DNA of 64,000 nucleotides from Romboutsia sp. CE17 (GCF_012317385.1 NZ_CP051144.1:124001-188000); one strand, 5' to 3'; positions 36,521 through 46,137 are shown, counted from the stretch's first letter. A program made the numbers and translations. The notes: generated by a model from the sequence alone, not told the origin.

Positions 36521-37036
36521 TTGGAAGAGAAAGAGCTTTTAGATAAAGCTAGGCAGGGAAATAAACAGTGCTTAAATTTATTACTGCAAAATAATTATCA
36601 AATGCTCTATGGATTTTTAATAAAGTTGACAGGAGATAAAGATTTAGCAGAAGATTTAGTACAAGATACCTTGTTAAAAGCTTCTCTTAATATAACTAAG
36701 TTTAGAGGAGAGAGTAAATTTTCCAGTTATTTAATTAAAATTGGAATAAATACTCATAAGAATTATCTTAGAAAAAACAAAATAAAAACAGAACATGATA
36801 ATTTTGAATTTAAAACTAGTTATGATGGGGAAGAAGATTTGATAAATCATATCAGGTTCAAAGAAGCTTTAGGGCATTTGACAAACATGCCTTATGAAAA
36901 AAGAATCTCTTTTATTTTAAAACATTATTATGGTTATTCAATTGAAGAAATATCATAAATACTTAAGGTATCCCAGGGTACTACAAAATCTAGAATACAT
37001 AATACTATTAAAAAATTAAGAGAATTACTAAGCTAA
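36521..37036 (+). pseudogene. ECF sigma factor (SigY-like) with an in-frame stop
   Basis: Region 2 (LAEDLVQDTLLKASLNI and FRGESKFSSYLIKIG) and the start of region 4 (YGYSIEEIS) are intact from the TTG at 36521, then a TAA at 36956-36958 interrupts the helix-turn-helix. The same frame continues ILKVSQGTTKSRIHNTIKK to the true stop at 37034-37036. Related proteins have Glu at this place (EEIxEIL), so GAA to TAA is the likely change. Without region 4 the protein should not recognise -35 sequences. The next gene, its YxlC-like partner, is also broken. Confidence 0.85.
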
Positions 37037-37166
37037 AAGGAGGTCGTAAATTGGACTATTTAAATGATGATAAATTAGAAGAAATGGGATATATAAAAGA
37101 AATAGATACTTTAGCTATAGTTGAAAAAGTATCTAAAATAAAAGAAAAAAGAAGAAAGAGACTACT

Positions 37167-38626
37167 AAAATGGATCCTATATGGTGGACACGAGAAAAAG
37201 CGTGTCTGTCTATAGGGGATCTTTTTTTGTACAATATTAACTAAGAGGTGATTATAAGATGAGTAAAAAAATATTTACAGAACAAGAGATATTAGAATTA
37301 TCTAAAAATAAATATGTAAAAAATGTAACTGCTAAAGGTATAACTTATACTAATGAGTTTAAATTGCAGTTTATTGCTGAATATGAGAATGGGAAAACTT
37401 CAAGAGCTATTTTTGAAGATGCAGGATTTGATGTTAATATAATTGGAATTAAACGTATAGATTCTGCTAGTCTAAGATGGAGAAAAGCATATAACGATAA
37501 AGGTATTTTAGGTTTAGAAGATACTAGGACTTTAAATTCAGGAAGAACACTTAATAGAGAATTAACTATTGAAGAGATTATTGCTAAGAAAGATGCTGAA
37601 ATAGAGTATCTTAAAGCGGAGCTTGAATTGATAAAAAAGTTAGAGCTGCAAGAAAGGCAGGTGATAAATAAGAAAATACCTGCATCTAAAATATTTAGAC
37701 TAATACAAAATTTAATTCAAAGTTTCAATCTTAAAAACATGACGAGACATTTATGTAAAATTGCTAATATCTCTACTTCAGGTTACTATAATTTTTTAAA
37801 TAATTTTAAGACTAGAAGTATAAAGGAAAATAAAGATCTTATATCTAAAGAAATTATCTTAAAAGCATTTAACTATCGTGGATATAAGAAAGGATCTAGG
37901 TCTATAAAAATGGTATTAGAAAATAAATTCAATATTATAATGAATAGAAAGAAAATCCAAAGAATTATGAGAAAATATAATATTACTTGTCCTATACGTA
38001 AAGCTAATCCATATAAGCGTATTGCTAAGGCTACAAAGGAGCATAGAGTAGCTCCTAATAGACTAAATAGAGAATTTAAGCAAAACATACCTGGTAAGGT
38101 AATGTTAACTGATATTACATATATGCCGTACGGCAATAATAAGATGGCATATTTATCTACAATAAAAGATTCATCAACAAATGAAATATTAGCCTATAAT
38201 CTTTCTAATAACTTAGCTATAGATATTGTAACTGAAACTATAAATAAATTAGTTAAACTAAAGTCATTTAAATTACATAAAGATGCATTTATTCATTCTG
38301 ACCAAGGCTCTCATTATACAAGTCCAATCTTTCAAAAATTGCTTAAAAAATATAACTTGGGTCAATCTATGTCTCGTAGAGGCAATTGTTGGGATAATGC
38401 TCCGCAAGAATCATTCTTCGGACATATGAAGGATGAAATTGATTATAAAAGCTGTGAAACAATAGAAGAACTTAAAATATTGATAGATGATTACATGGAT
38501 TATTACAATAATGAACGTTGCCAGTGGAATTTAAAAAAGCTGACTCCTGTGCAATACAGGAATCAGCTTTTAGTAACTTCTTAAGAACCCTTTTTTTCTA
38601 GTGTACTTGACAAAGGGTCCATTTTA
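37167..38626 (+). mobile_element. IS3-family insertion sequence
   Basis: Element of 1460 bp with related ends: left AAAATGGATCC...GGACAC, right end complement AAAATGGACCC...GTACAC. It is flanked by the 4-bp target duplication TACT (37163-37166, 38627-38630). It carries one intact transposase gene and sits inside the YxlC-like gene. Confidence 0.88.
37259..38584 (+). CDS. IS3-family transposase, single uninterrupted ORF
   Basis: The 441-residue transposase has an N-terminal helix-turn-helix region (TNEFKLQFIAEYENGKTSRAIFEDAG), a leucine-rich coiled segment (about 100-140) and a DDE integrase core with D in TDITYMP, D in HSDQGSHYTS and E in APQESFFGHMK. Most IS3 members make this protein by frameshifting between two ORFs; here the frame is continuous. 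No defect is seen, so the element may be active. Confidence 0.93.
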   Translation: MSKKIFTEQEILELSKNKYVKNVTAKGITYTNEFKLQFIAEYENGKTSRAIFEDAGFDVNIIGIKRIDSASLRWRKAYNDKGILGLEDTRTLNSGRTLNRELTIEEIIAKKDAEIEYLKAELELIKKLELQERQVINKKIPASKIFRLIQNLIQSFNLKNMTRHLCKIANISTSGYYNFLNNFKTRSIKENKDLISKEIILKAFNYRGYKKGSRSIKMVLENKFNIIMNRKKIQRIMRKYNITCPIRKANPYKRIAKATKEHRVAPNRLNREFKQNIPGKVMLTDITYMPYGNNKMAYLSTIKDSSTNEILAYNLSNNLAIDIVTETINKLVKLKSFKLHKDAFIHSDQGSHYTSPIFQKLLKKYNLGQSMSRRGNCWDNAPQESFFGHMKDEIDYKSCETIEELKILIDDYMDYYNNERCQWNLKKLTPVQYRNQLLVTS

Positions 38627-38792
38627 TACTAGTCATTTGTTTTACTTTAATGATAATTACTTCAGTTTTAGGTCAAGGTTTATTTGTGATTTTATTTGGA
38701 GGAAATAATCTAGTCCAACTTGGAATAAAAATATATATTTTCGTATTATTAGTAGTTTCATTAGTTTTAATAGAGAAGAGAGAGGTAAGTTT

Positions 38793-39170
38793 ATGTTAAT
38801 AGTTGGTAAGCAAATTTTAATTACGTTTATTATATTTTTTTTAATATCTTCATTTGGAATTGGACAAGTTGTATGGATATACTTAGATAGTAAAAAAAGA
38901 GAAGATAAGTGGGGCATATTATGGGCTATATTAGCTATGACACCAATATTTTTACCTATGCTACTACCTTTACCATTGATAGTTTATTTATTAGTAACAA
39001 GAGCATTTTCAATAAAATGTCCTAATTGTAAAATGAAAATATCCAGCGAATTTTCTTCTTGCCCAAACTGTGGATGGAAGTTAAAAGAGAAGTGTAAATC
39101 TTGTGGTAGTCCATTAAAAAATGAGTGGAAATACTGCCCATATTGTAATAATAAAATAGAGGTAGAATAA
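38793..39170 (+). CDS. Membrane protein with double zinc ribbon (YxlE-like locus)
   Basis: This 125-residue protein has two N-terminal membrane helices (about 8-28, 45-70; the WIYLDSKKRE linker resembles the PLDc_N domain of YxlE) followed by two zinc ribbons: CPNCKMKI...CPNC and CKSCGSPL...CPYC. It overlaps the stop of the broken YxlC-like gene by 7 bases and so belonged to the sigma-factor operon, probably as part of its membrane-bound negative control. It is intact, although its sigma factor is not. Confidence 0.7.
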   Translation: MLIVGKQILITFIIFFLISSFGIGQVVWIYLDSKKREDKWGILWAILAMTPIFLPMLLPLPLIVYLLVTRAFSIKCPNCKMKISSEFSSCPNCGWKLKEKCKSCGSPLKNEWKYCPYCNNKIEVE

Positions 39171-39172
39171 TT

Positions 39173-39952
39173 ATGAAAACAATAAAAAACAATAAGAAAG
39201 TTTTTGTAGGAGTGACTATAATAGCAGCTCTAATTGCAATTATACCAACTACATTAGTGTATATGTTTTCTCAAATGTCTATAGGTATTGAAAAAGGGGA
39301 TAATATTGAAGTAATAGAAGAGAAGATTAATACTTATTTTAATGATGGAGGGTTTGAAAAAGATATAGAAAATGCCCTTAGAAAAAAGCCAAGTGGTGAT
39401 TTTAATATATATACATATGCTCCTGGAAGTGACGAGTCTATGGAAATAGAAGATAAGATGAATATAATTTGTCCAGAGTTAATTGAAGTAAGTAGATTGG
39501 AATCAGGTAAAGAATATAATATAAAATTATATTCAGACTTATATGAAGGGGATAAAAAAGTAAGCACTGAAGAACTACTGTCAAAAGATATTGTTGGAAC
39601 ACCTAAGTTACAAATAATTTATAATGATAACTTCATGGAAGGTGGAAGTAAAAGAGATATGACAATACACATTGTTCAAAATAATAAAATACTTGAAAGT
39701 GTAAAATATTACTGTCCTACAGACTATAATGAAGCTGCATTTACTCAAGATGCAGATTCAAATATAAATGAAGATATTCCAATTATGGGATTTACAAAGG
39801 GCATAAAAGTAAATGGAAAATATAAAACTTACTCTGGTGACTTTCATAAAAGTAAAGATAAAATAGAAACATCTATTCAAAATAATTTAAGTAAAAATGA
39901 AAAGATGGTTATTTTAAGATTAGAAATATCCAATAGAGATAAATCTATTTAA
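39173..39952 (+). CDS. Hypothetical membrane-anchored extracellular protein
   Basis: I do not recognise this 259-residue protein. It has one N-terminal membrane helix (about residues 10-32, VGVTIIAALIAIIPTTLVYMF) and an external domain of about 220 residues without cysteine pairs except two isolated Cys. It starts two bases after the zinc-ribbon gene stop, so it is the last gene of the sigma-factor operon. A role as sensor or target of that system is guesswork. Confidence 0.65.
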   Translation: MKTIKNNKKVFVGVTIIAALIAIIPTTLVYMFSQMSIGIEKGDNIEVIEEKINTYFNDGGFEKDIENALRKKPSGDFNIYTYAPGSDESMEIEDKMNIICPELIEVSRLESGKEYNIKLYSDLYEGDKKVSTEELLSKDIVGTPKLQIIYNDNFMEGGSKRDMTIHIVQNNKILESVKYYCPTDYNEAAFTQDADSNINEDIPIMGFTKGIKVNGKYKTYSGDFHKSKDKIETSIQNNLSKNEKMVILRLEISNRDKSI

Positions 39953-40209
39953 ATATTGTATGTTATTATTCGAAAGATTAATAAATTCCAATCAAAATTA
40001 GGTCTTGCTATAATTAAATTTTTAGTGAATCTATAAATAGTGAAGTTGATGCTGATATAATCAAAGTCTATAGTTTCTATATTCTATATATTGTATATAG
40101 ATATAACCAATAATAGATACCTACATATAGAAATTTACAATTTGACTACAATTTTCTATATATTTATACTTTTATTGATAGATATAAATAATTTTATGGG
40201 GGATTTATT

Positions 40210-40695
40210 ATGAATATAAAAAAAGAAGTAAGTGTAAGTAAAGTAGCTAAAGATGCTGAAGAATTATACCGTGGTGGATTTTTCTGCTCTGAAGCAGTTG
40301 TAAGTTCAATTCGTTCTAACTTTGAGTTGGACATACCTGAAGAAATTATAGCAATGGCTTCTGGATTCCCTGTTGGTATAGGTCGTTCTAAATGTTTATG
40401 TGGTGCCGTTTCTGGGGGAGTTATGGCTTTAGGTATATTCTTTGGACGTACTAAACAAGGCGATCAAAAAGTAGAAAAAAACTTAGAACTATCAAAAGAA
40501 TTACATGATTGGTTTAAAGTTGCTAATGGTAAAAATGCTCTATGTTGTCGTATACTAACTAGAGAATTTGATATGGGGGCAGGTGCTCATAAAGAACAAT
40601 GTATACATTTTACAGGATTAGTTGCTGGAAAAGTAGCAGAAATAGTAATAAGAGAACTTAATTTAGTTAATACTGATGTTTTGGAATATGCGTAG
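40210..40695 (+). CDS. C_GCAxxG_C_C family protein
   Basis: The 161-residue protein shows the family's spaced cysteine signature: GGFFCSEAVV (about 28), CLCGAVSGGVMALG (about 65), CCRILT (about 118) and EQCIHFTG (about 137). These proteins are redox-associated in anaerobes and their function is not established; the cysteines may bind a cofactor or metal. The TDT transporter gene begins ten bases after its stop, so the two are likely one operon. Confidence 0.85.
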   Translation: MNIKKEVSVSKVAKDAEELYRGGFFCSEAVVSSIRSNFELDIPEEIIAMASGFPVGIGRSKCLCGAVSGGVMALGIFFGRTKQGDQKVEKNLELSKELHDWFKVANGKNALCCRILTREFDMGAGAHKEQCIHFTGLVAGKVAEIVIRELNLVNTDVLEYA

Positions 40696-40705
40696 GAGTT
40701 GAAAA

Positions 40706-41635
40706 ATGATAAAGAAAATACCACTTCCAATAGCTGGAGTAATGCTTGGATTTGCAGCTTTAGGTAATTTACTTCAAAGTTACTCTGAATCAGTTCGTCT
40801 AGTATGTGGTCTTATTTCTGCAATACTAGGATTATTATTAATGTTTAAGTGTATTTTATATCCTTCTATGATAAAAGAAGATATGAAAAATCCAATTATG
40901 GCCGGTGTATCAGGTACTTTTCCTATGGCTTTAATGCTTTTAGCTGCTTATATAAAACCTTATATTGGACCTAGTGCTACTTATATTTGGTGCTTTGCAA
41001 TAGGATTACATATAGCTTTAATTATATATTTTACAAAAGAATTTATATTTAATTTTGATATGAAAAAAGTATTTACCAGTTATTATATAGTTTATGTAGG
41101 AATTGTTGTTGCTAGTGTTTCAGCTCCAGCTTTTGAAAAAACAAATATAGGAACAATGGCATTTTGGTTTGGTTTTATTTCTTGTTTAATATTACTTGTA
41201 GTAGTTACAAATAGGTATATTAAATATAAAGAAGTTCCACAACCAGCTAAGCCACTATTTTGTATATATACTGCACCAGTAAGTCTTTGTCTTGCTGGAT
41301 ATATTCAGTCTGTTCAACCAAAATCAGTAGTAATGATTGGATTTTTAGCAGTTTTATCATTAGTAATTTATGTTTTAGTTTTATTTAAACTACATAAATA
41401 TTTAAAAATGCCTTTTTATCCAAGTTATGCAGCTTTTACATTTCCATTTGTTATAAGTGCAATTGGAATGAAAATGACTGCAGCTTGTTTAGGTAATATG
41501 GGTTATGATATACCATTGATAAAATACATTGCTATAATTCAAACAATTATAGCTACTATACTTGTGGTTTATACATTTATAAGGTTTGTAATGTTTATTT
41601 TACATACTGAAAAGGTAACTGAGGCAATATCTTAA
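40706..41635 (+). CDS. TDT-family (TehA/SLAC1-like) transporter
   Basis: This 309-residue membrane protein has about ten helices; the start PLPIAGVMLGFAALGNLLQSY is typical of the TDT family (tellurite-resistance/dicarboxylate and SLAC1-type anion channels). It may move small anions such as organic acids or sulfite, but the sequence does not decide this. It is co-transcribed with the preceding cysteine-rich protein and followed by a terminator. Confidence 0.85.
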   Translation: MIKKIPLPIAGVMLGFAALGNLLQSYSESVRLVCGLISAILGLLLMFKCILYPSMIKEDMKNPIMAGVSGTFPMALMLLAAYIKPYIGPSATYIWCFAIGLHIALIIYFTKEFIFNFDMKKVFTSYYIVYVGIVVASVSAPAFEKTNIGTMAFWFGFISCLILLVVVTNRYIKYKEVPQPAKPLFCIYTAPVSLCLAGYIQSVQPKSVVMIGFLAVLSLVIYVLVLFKLHKYLKMPFYPSYAAFTFPFVISAIGMKMTAACLGNMGYDIPLIKYIAIIQTIIATILVVYTFIRFVMFILHTEKVTEAIS

Positions 41636-41663
41636 TATAAAAATGACCTGTAAATGGATTATT

Positions 41664-41694
41664 AAAACTGACACTTAATGGTGTCAGTTTTTTG
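41664..41694. terminator. Bidirectional terminator
   Basis: 11-bp stem AAAACTGACAC/GTGTCAGTTTT (41664-41674, 41681-41691), between the TDT gene and the convergent TetR gene. Confidence 0.85.
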
Positions 41695-41755
41695 TATTTA
41701 AATTCAGATTAACAACTGGGAAAACTAATATAATATACTTGTAAGTAAAAGTAGA

Positions 41756-42310
41756 TTATATATTTTTTTTAGAAAGATATTTGATTGCATTGATAAGCAT
41801 TGATACAAGTTCTTCTGGGCTTTCTTTCATTCCTGATTTTATCCATTCACTTATAATACTTGTATGTACGCCTATAATTAAAGCTAGTGCATAATTTTCA
41901 GGTACTTCAATCATTTCTGTATCAATATTTTTATTATATAAAGTTTTTATAGCTTCATGGAACTTAAAGTAAAAAGATTCATCTATATTATTGCACAAAA
42001 GTATTTTAAAAATTTTTTTATGTTTTTCAACATATTGATATATTTTAATTAAAAATGAAAAAATATTTTCGATGTAACAATCATCAGTTACTATGTTTTT
42101 TATACCATCTAAAATTTCATTTTCAAACTTTTCCAACAAATCATACTTATCTTTATAATGTGAATAAAAAGTAGTTCTACTTATCATTGCTTTCTTTGTT
42201 AAATTAATTACTGTTATCTTTTCGAATCCAATATTATCTGCAAGTTCAAGAAAAGCATCTTTAATTATCTTATCTGTTTTGGTAATTCTTAAGTCTAGGT
42301 TTTGACTCAA
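41756..42310 (-). CDS. TetR/AcrR-family regulator
   Basis: The 184-residue protein has an N-terminal helix-turn-helix (IIKDAFLELADNIGFEKITVINLTKKAMISRTTFYSHYKDK) and a helical C-terminal domain with NYALALIIGVHTSIISEWIKSG, as in small TetR regulators of the DhaS-like type. It starts at a TTG with an AAGGTG site. It is divergent from the three-gene ABC system and probably represses it through the palindrome at 42395-42414. Confidence 0.88.
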   Translation of the reverse strand: MSQNLDLRITKTDKIIKDAFLELADNIGFEKITVINLTKKAMISRTTFYSHYKDKYDLLEKFENEILDGIKNIVTDDCYIENIFSFLIKIYQYVEKHKKIFKILLCNNIDESFYFKFHEAIKTLYNKNIDTEMIEVPENYALALIIGVHTSIISEWIKSGMKESPEELVSMLINAIKYLSKKNI

Positions 42311-42394
42311 ATCTATTCACCTTCTTTCTATTATATTTAGAAATAATGAACACTTTGATCATATCTGTAAATTGAATACATCTATAAGTATGCG

Positions 42395-42414
42395 ATAGTA
42401 TATAAATATACTAT
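42395..42414. promoter_or_regulatory. Candidate TetR operator
   Basis: Palindrome ATAGTATA-TAAA-TATACTAT in the gap between the TetR gene and the ABC genes. Confidence 0.5.
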
Positions 42415-42502
42415 ATCAAATTACATGTTTTTTCCATATGAATTAAATAATTAATAATACAATGAATTAAATAACTGATATTAGTAAAGAAAGGAGAAGA
42501 AT

Positions 42503-43432
42503 ATGACAGTATTAAAAGTTGAACATTTGACAAAAGATTATGGCCATAATCGTGGTGTATTTGATGTTTCATTTAGTGTTGAAAAAGGAGAAGTCTATGG
42601 TTTTTTAGGACCAAATGGAGCCGGAAAAACTACTACAATTCGCCATATTATGGGATTTTCTAAGCCTCAAGAGGGACATACTTATGTAAATGGTCTTGAT
42701 AGCTGGACAAATACAAGTGAGATTCAAAAAAATCTTGGATACTTACCAGGAGAAATTGCACTACCAGAAAGCTTAACTGGAACACAATTTATAGAAATGA
42801 TGGCAAAACTTCGTGGTATAAAAGATATGTCACGTACAAATTACTTAATTGAAAAATTTGAGCTTGATCCATCAGGTGTTATGAAACGTATGTCTTTAGG
42901 AACAAAGAGAAAATTAGCTATTGTAACTGCATTTATGCATGACCCTGAGGTACTTGTATTAGATGAACCTACAAGTGGTCTTGACCCGATTATGCAAAAT
43001 ACATTTATTGAATTTATTAAAGAAGAAAAACAAAGAGGAAAAACTATTCTTTTATCAAGTCATATATTTTCAGAAATAGATGCTACATGTGACAGAATAT
43101 CAATAATAAAAGATGGAGTAATTATATCAACTTTTGTTGCAAATGAATTACGTCATAATGAAAGAAAGACGTTCAAAATAGAGTTTAATATAAAAGAAGA
43201 ATTTAAAAATTTCTTAGAAGAAATGGAAAAAACTAAAAAACTAAATATAACTTTAGTAAAACAACATAAAAATCAAGTTAAGATTGAAATAAATGATGCA
43301 GATATAAATAATTTATTTGATGTTGTATCAGATTATGATTTGAAATTTATTTCAGAAATTAAATTTACATTGGAAGATTATTTTATGAAGTTTTACGATA
43401 GGAATATAGATAGTCAGGGGGTGATTAAATAA
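42503..43432 (+). CDS. ABC transporter ATP-binding protein 1
   Basis: This 309-residue ATPase has Walker A GPNGAGKTT, signature RMSLGTKRKLAIV and Walker B VLVLDEPTSGLDP, with an 80-residue C-terminal extension. It is paralogous to the next gene: both have the rare stretch LGYLPGEI/IGYLPGEI and end in IKFTLEDYFMKFY/IKFTLEKYFEKFY. Its TAA overlaps the next ATG by one base. The two probably form an ATPase heterodimer for the permease encoded after them. Confidence 0.93.
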   Translation: MTVLKVEHLTKDYGHNRGVFDVSFSVEKGEVYGFLGPNGAGKTTTIRHIMGFSKPQEGHTYVNGLDSWTNTSEIQKNLGYLPGEIALPESLTGTQFIEMMAKLRGIKDMSRTNYLIEKFELDPSGVMKRMSLGTKRKLAIVTAFMHDPEVLVLDEPTSGLDPIMQNTFIEFIKEEKQRGKTILLSSHIFSEIDATCDRISIIKDGVIISTFVANELRHNERKTFKIEFNIKEEFKNFLEEMEKTKKLNITLVKQHKNQVKIEINDADINNLFDVVSDYDLKFISEIKFTLEDYFMKFYDRNIDSQGVIK

Positions 43433-44313
43433 TGTCATTGATTCAAATTAAAAATCTAACAAAAGATTATGGAGATAAAAGAGGTATATTTGACATAAAT
43501 CTTTCCATAGAAAAAGGAGAGATATTTGGATTTGTAGGTACTAATGGTTCAGGAAAGACTACAACAATTCGTCATTTGATGGGATTTTTAAAACCACAAA
43601 AGGGTAGTGCAACTATAGATGGATTAGATTGTTGGGAAAATTCAGCAGAAATTAAAAAATATATTGGATACTTACCAGGAGAGATAAATTTCCCTGATGC
43701 ACATACTGGAATGGATTTTCTAAAAAATCAAGCTGAGTTACTTGGAGTAAAAGATATGTCTTATGCTGAAAATTTAATCAAAAGATTACAACTTGATCCA
43801 AGTGCTAATTTAAAAAGAATGTCAAAGGGAATGAAACAAAAAACAGCTATTGTTGCTGCATTTATGGCAAACCCAGAAATTCTTATTTTAGACGAACCAA
43901 CAACTGGTCTTGATCCATTAATGAGAGCTGAATTTATTGATATTATTAATGAAGAAAAAGAAAAAGGAAAGACAATATTTATGTCTAGTCATATGTTTGA
44001 TGAAGTTGAAAAAACTTGTGATAAGGTTGCTCTTATAAAAAATGGAAGAATTATAGATATTAAATCAACAAAAGAAATTAAACATAATGAAGATAAAGTT
44101 TATAAAATTGAATTTAAGAATAAAGAAGATTATCAGAAATTTATTAGTGATAAATTTGAACTTATAAAAAATGATAAAAATCAAAATCAAGTTACTATTT
44201 CTATTAATGACAAAGACATTAATAAACTTACTAAAGTATTAAAACAGTATGATATAAAATTTATCAATGAAATTAAATTTACACTTGAAAAATACTTTGA
44301 GAAATTTTATTAG
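43432..44313 (+). CDS. ABC transporter ATP-binding protein 2
   Basis: The 293-residue paralogue of the preceding ATPase has Walker A GTNGSGKTT, signature RMSKGMKQKTAIV, Walker B ILILDEPTTGLDP and SSHMFDEVE. Both sites look complete in both proteins, so there is no obvious degenerate partner. It overlaps the preceding gene by one base and is followed after 15 bases by the permease. Confidence 0.93.
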   Translation: MSLIQIKNLTKDYGDKRGIFDINLSIEKGEIFGFVGTNGSGKTTTIRHLMGFLKPQKGSATIDGLDCWENSAEIKKYIGYLPGEINFPDAHTGMDFLKNQAELLGVKDMSYAENLIKRLQLDPSANLKRMSKGMKQKTAIVAAFMANPEILILDEPTTGLDPLMRAEFIDIINEEKEKGKTIFMSSHMFDEVEKTCDKVALIKNGRIIDIKSTKEIKHNEDKVYKIEFKNKEDYQKFISDKFELIKNDKNQNQVTISINDKDINKLTKVLKQYDIKFINEIKFTLEKYFEKFY

Positions 44314-44328
44314 AATAGGAGAAGTACA

Positions 44329-45693
44329 ATGTTTAACAAAACAATATTCAAACATACATTTAAATCAAATTTCAAAATATGGCTTATAATAACATTGGTA
44401 TTAAGTGTTATGAATGGAGTAATGATTGCTGTATTTGAACCATCAACAATAAATAGTATTACTAATATGGTTAAAGATACACCTTTATCAAGTTTATTAG
44501 CTGATACTAGTTTTCTAGGTATGTTAGCTCAAACATTTTATTCAATTCATGGAGTTATTTTACCATTAATATATATTATAATAGTTGCAAATAACCTTAT
44601 TGTTTCGCAAGTAGATAGAGGTTCTATGGCCTATATATTATCAACACCAATAAAAAGAATAGAAGTTGTAATTACACAGGCTATATATTTTATTACATCA
44701 TTATTTATGATGATATTAATAAGTACAGTAGTAGGTTTATTTACTATTCAAGCTTTCCATGGTGGAGTTTGGGGAGTAAGCTATACTGAAGATGTAGAGG
44801 TTGCTAGTAAGGTTTTAAATATGGATGAAGAAGATGTAAACAATGACCTTAACCTTATACTAAATAATGAAGAAGCTTTAAAAGAAGGTGCGAAAGCTAG
44901 AAGTATTGATGAAGATGTATATAGGGCTTATTTGAATCTTAAAGTTACGCAAAACTCATATAAAAAAGCTTCTGAAATAATGGATATAGATGAAGAGAAA
45001 ATTAGTGAAGATCCTTCAATAATAAAAGAAAATAAAGAAGCTCTTGAGGCAGGAGCAAAAGTAATGGATATAAGCAAAGAAGAATATGGTGCATATATTG
45101 ACCAAATCGTTGCACAAAAATTAAGTCAGTCTAGTGAAATACAAGATAAAATATTTAAGGGAATTTCTGAAGCTTCCAAAGTATTAGATGTAGATGAAAG
45201 TGAACTTGCATCAGATATGGGGCAAATAAAATCAAATGAAAAAGCATTAGATGCAGCAGTAAAAGAATCAGGAATTCCTAAGGAAATGTTTATTTCTATT
45301 ATAGATAATCAAATTGCAACAAGTGAAATAGCAGCAGATGAAGGAATGGATTTTAATGTAAAAGATTATATTATGCTGAATGTTGGTCTATTCTTATTAA
45401 TGTTTGCAACAAGTGGTGTTTCATTTATGTTTTCTTGTATCTTTAATTTATCTAAAAACTACATGGCATTTGGTGCAGGAATACCAGTAGCATTCTTCTT
45501 ATTTGATATGATGACACAAGTTAGTGCTGATTTGGAGTTTGTAAAATACTTTACTATAAACACTTTATTTGATACAGAAGCCATAATAAGTGGAGGAGAC
45601 TATATGATTCAATTTATAGCACTTGGATCTCTTGGTATTGTTCTTTATGCAATAGGTATGTATATATTTAAAAGAAAGGATTTACCTCTTTAG
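44329..45693 (+). CDS. ABC-2 permease with a three-fold repeated insertion domain
   Basis: The 454-residue permease has membrane helices at about 17-37, 72-95, 115-140, 350-370, 385-405 and 425-447. Between helices 3 and 4 lies an insert of about 190 charged residues with three degenerate copies of a ~51-residue unit (about 158-208, 213-263, 281-331), each reading like ASKVLD-DE ... NEEAL--GAK ... I--E-Y-AYI. Ordinary ABC-2 exporters of this class lack it. It probably lies outside the cell and may bind substrate or a signal, as the large loop of BceB does, though it is not similar to that loop. Confidence 0.88.
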   Translation: MFNKTIFKHTFKSNFKIWLIITLVLSVMNGVMIAVFEPSTINSITNMVKDTPLSSLLADTSFLGMLAQTFYSIHGVILPLIYIIIVANNLIVSQVDRGSMAYILSTPIKRIEVVITQAIYFITSLFMMILISTVVGLFTIQAFHGGVWGVSYTEDVEVASKVLNMDEEDVNNDLNLILNNEEALKEGAKARSIDEDVYRAYLNLKVTQNSYKKASEIMDIDEEKISEDPSIIKENKEALEAGAKVMDISKEEYGAYIDQIVAQKLSQSSEIQDKIFKGISEASKVLDVDESELASDMGQIKSNEKALDAAVKESGIPKEMFISIIDNQIATSEIAADEGMDFNVKDYIMLNVGLFLLMFATSGVSFMFSCIFNLSKNYMAFGAGIPVAFFLFDMMTQVSADLEFVKYFTINTLFDTEAIISGGDYMIQFIALGSLGIVLYAIGMYIFKRKDLPL

Positions 45694-45891
45694 ACAATAG
45701 ATTAAAAATATAATATATTACAATACTATAAAAACAAATTAACAAATATAAAACCGAATAAAAATAAATAAAAATAAAAAAATGTAAAAAAACACTATCT
45801 ATTATTTTTTATCTGTGCTATAATAATATTTGTAGCGATACACAAATAATTTAAAAGAGACCTAGAGATAGGTTCACAGGAGAAATTTTTA

Positions 45892-46092
45892 ATGAATAAC
45901 GGAATAGTAAAATGGTTTAACAATGAAAAAGGATTTGGTTTCATATCAGTAGAAGGTGGAGATGATGTATTCGTACATTTTTCAGCAATACAAACTGATG
46001 GGTTTAAATCATTAGAAGAAGGTCAACAAGTAAGCTTTAATATAGTTAAAGGTGCTAGAGGTCCTCAAGCAGAAAACGTAACTATATTATAA
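45892..46092 (+). CDS. Cold-shock protein, CspA type
   Basis: The 66-residue OB-fold RNA chaperone has RNP1 (GFGFISV) and RNP2 (VFVHFSAI) motifs intact. A short hairpin ACCTAGAGATAGGT lies in the leader just before the AGGAG site. It is a single-gene unit ending in a terminator. Confidence 0.97.
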   Translation: MNNGIVKWFNNEKGFGFISVEGGDDVFVHFSAIQTDGFKSLEEGQQVSFNIVKGARGPQAENVTIL

Positions 46093-46109
46093 TATATATA
46101 TGTTCGTGA

Positions 46110-46137
46110 AAAAGACACATTGAGTGTCTTTTTTTAT
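46110..46137 (+). terminator. Terminator of the cold-shock gene
   Basis: AAAAGACAC/GTGTCTTTT stem (46110-46118, 46124-46132) followed by T's. Confidence 0.85.

Larger units (their letters stand above)
37051..38799 (+). pseudogene. YxlC-like sigma-factor regulator split by an IS3-family element
   Basis: The 5' part (TTG 37051, AGGAGG site) encodes MDYLNDDKLEEMGYIKEIDT through RKRLL; the 3' part (38631-38799) encodes VICFTLMIITSVLGQGLFV and a second helix to a stop. Removing the IS and one copy of the TACT duplication joins them in frame into a 94-residue protein with a charged N-terminus and two membrane helices, as in YxlC, a negative regulator of SigY. The restored stop overlaps the next gene's ATG (ATGTTAA), a sign of coupling in the former operon. 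Confidence 0.8.

Noticed and set aside
37259-38584. Programmed frameshift in the IS3 transposase
   Set aside because: The 441-codon frame is continuous from helix-turn-helix to DDE core; no frameshift is needed.
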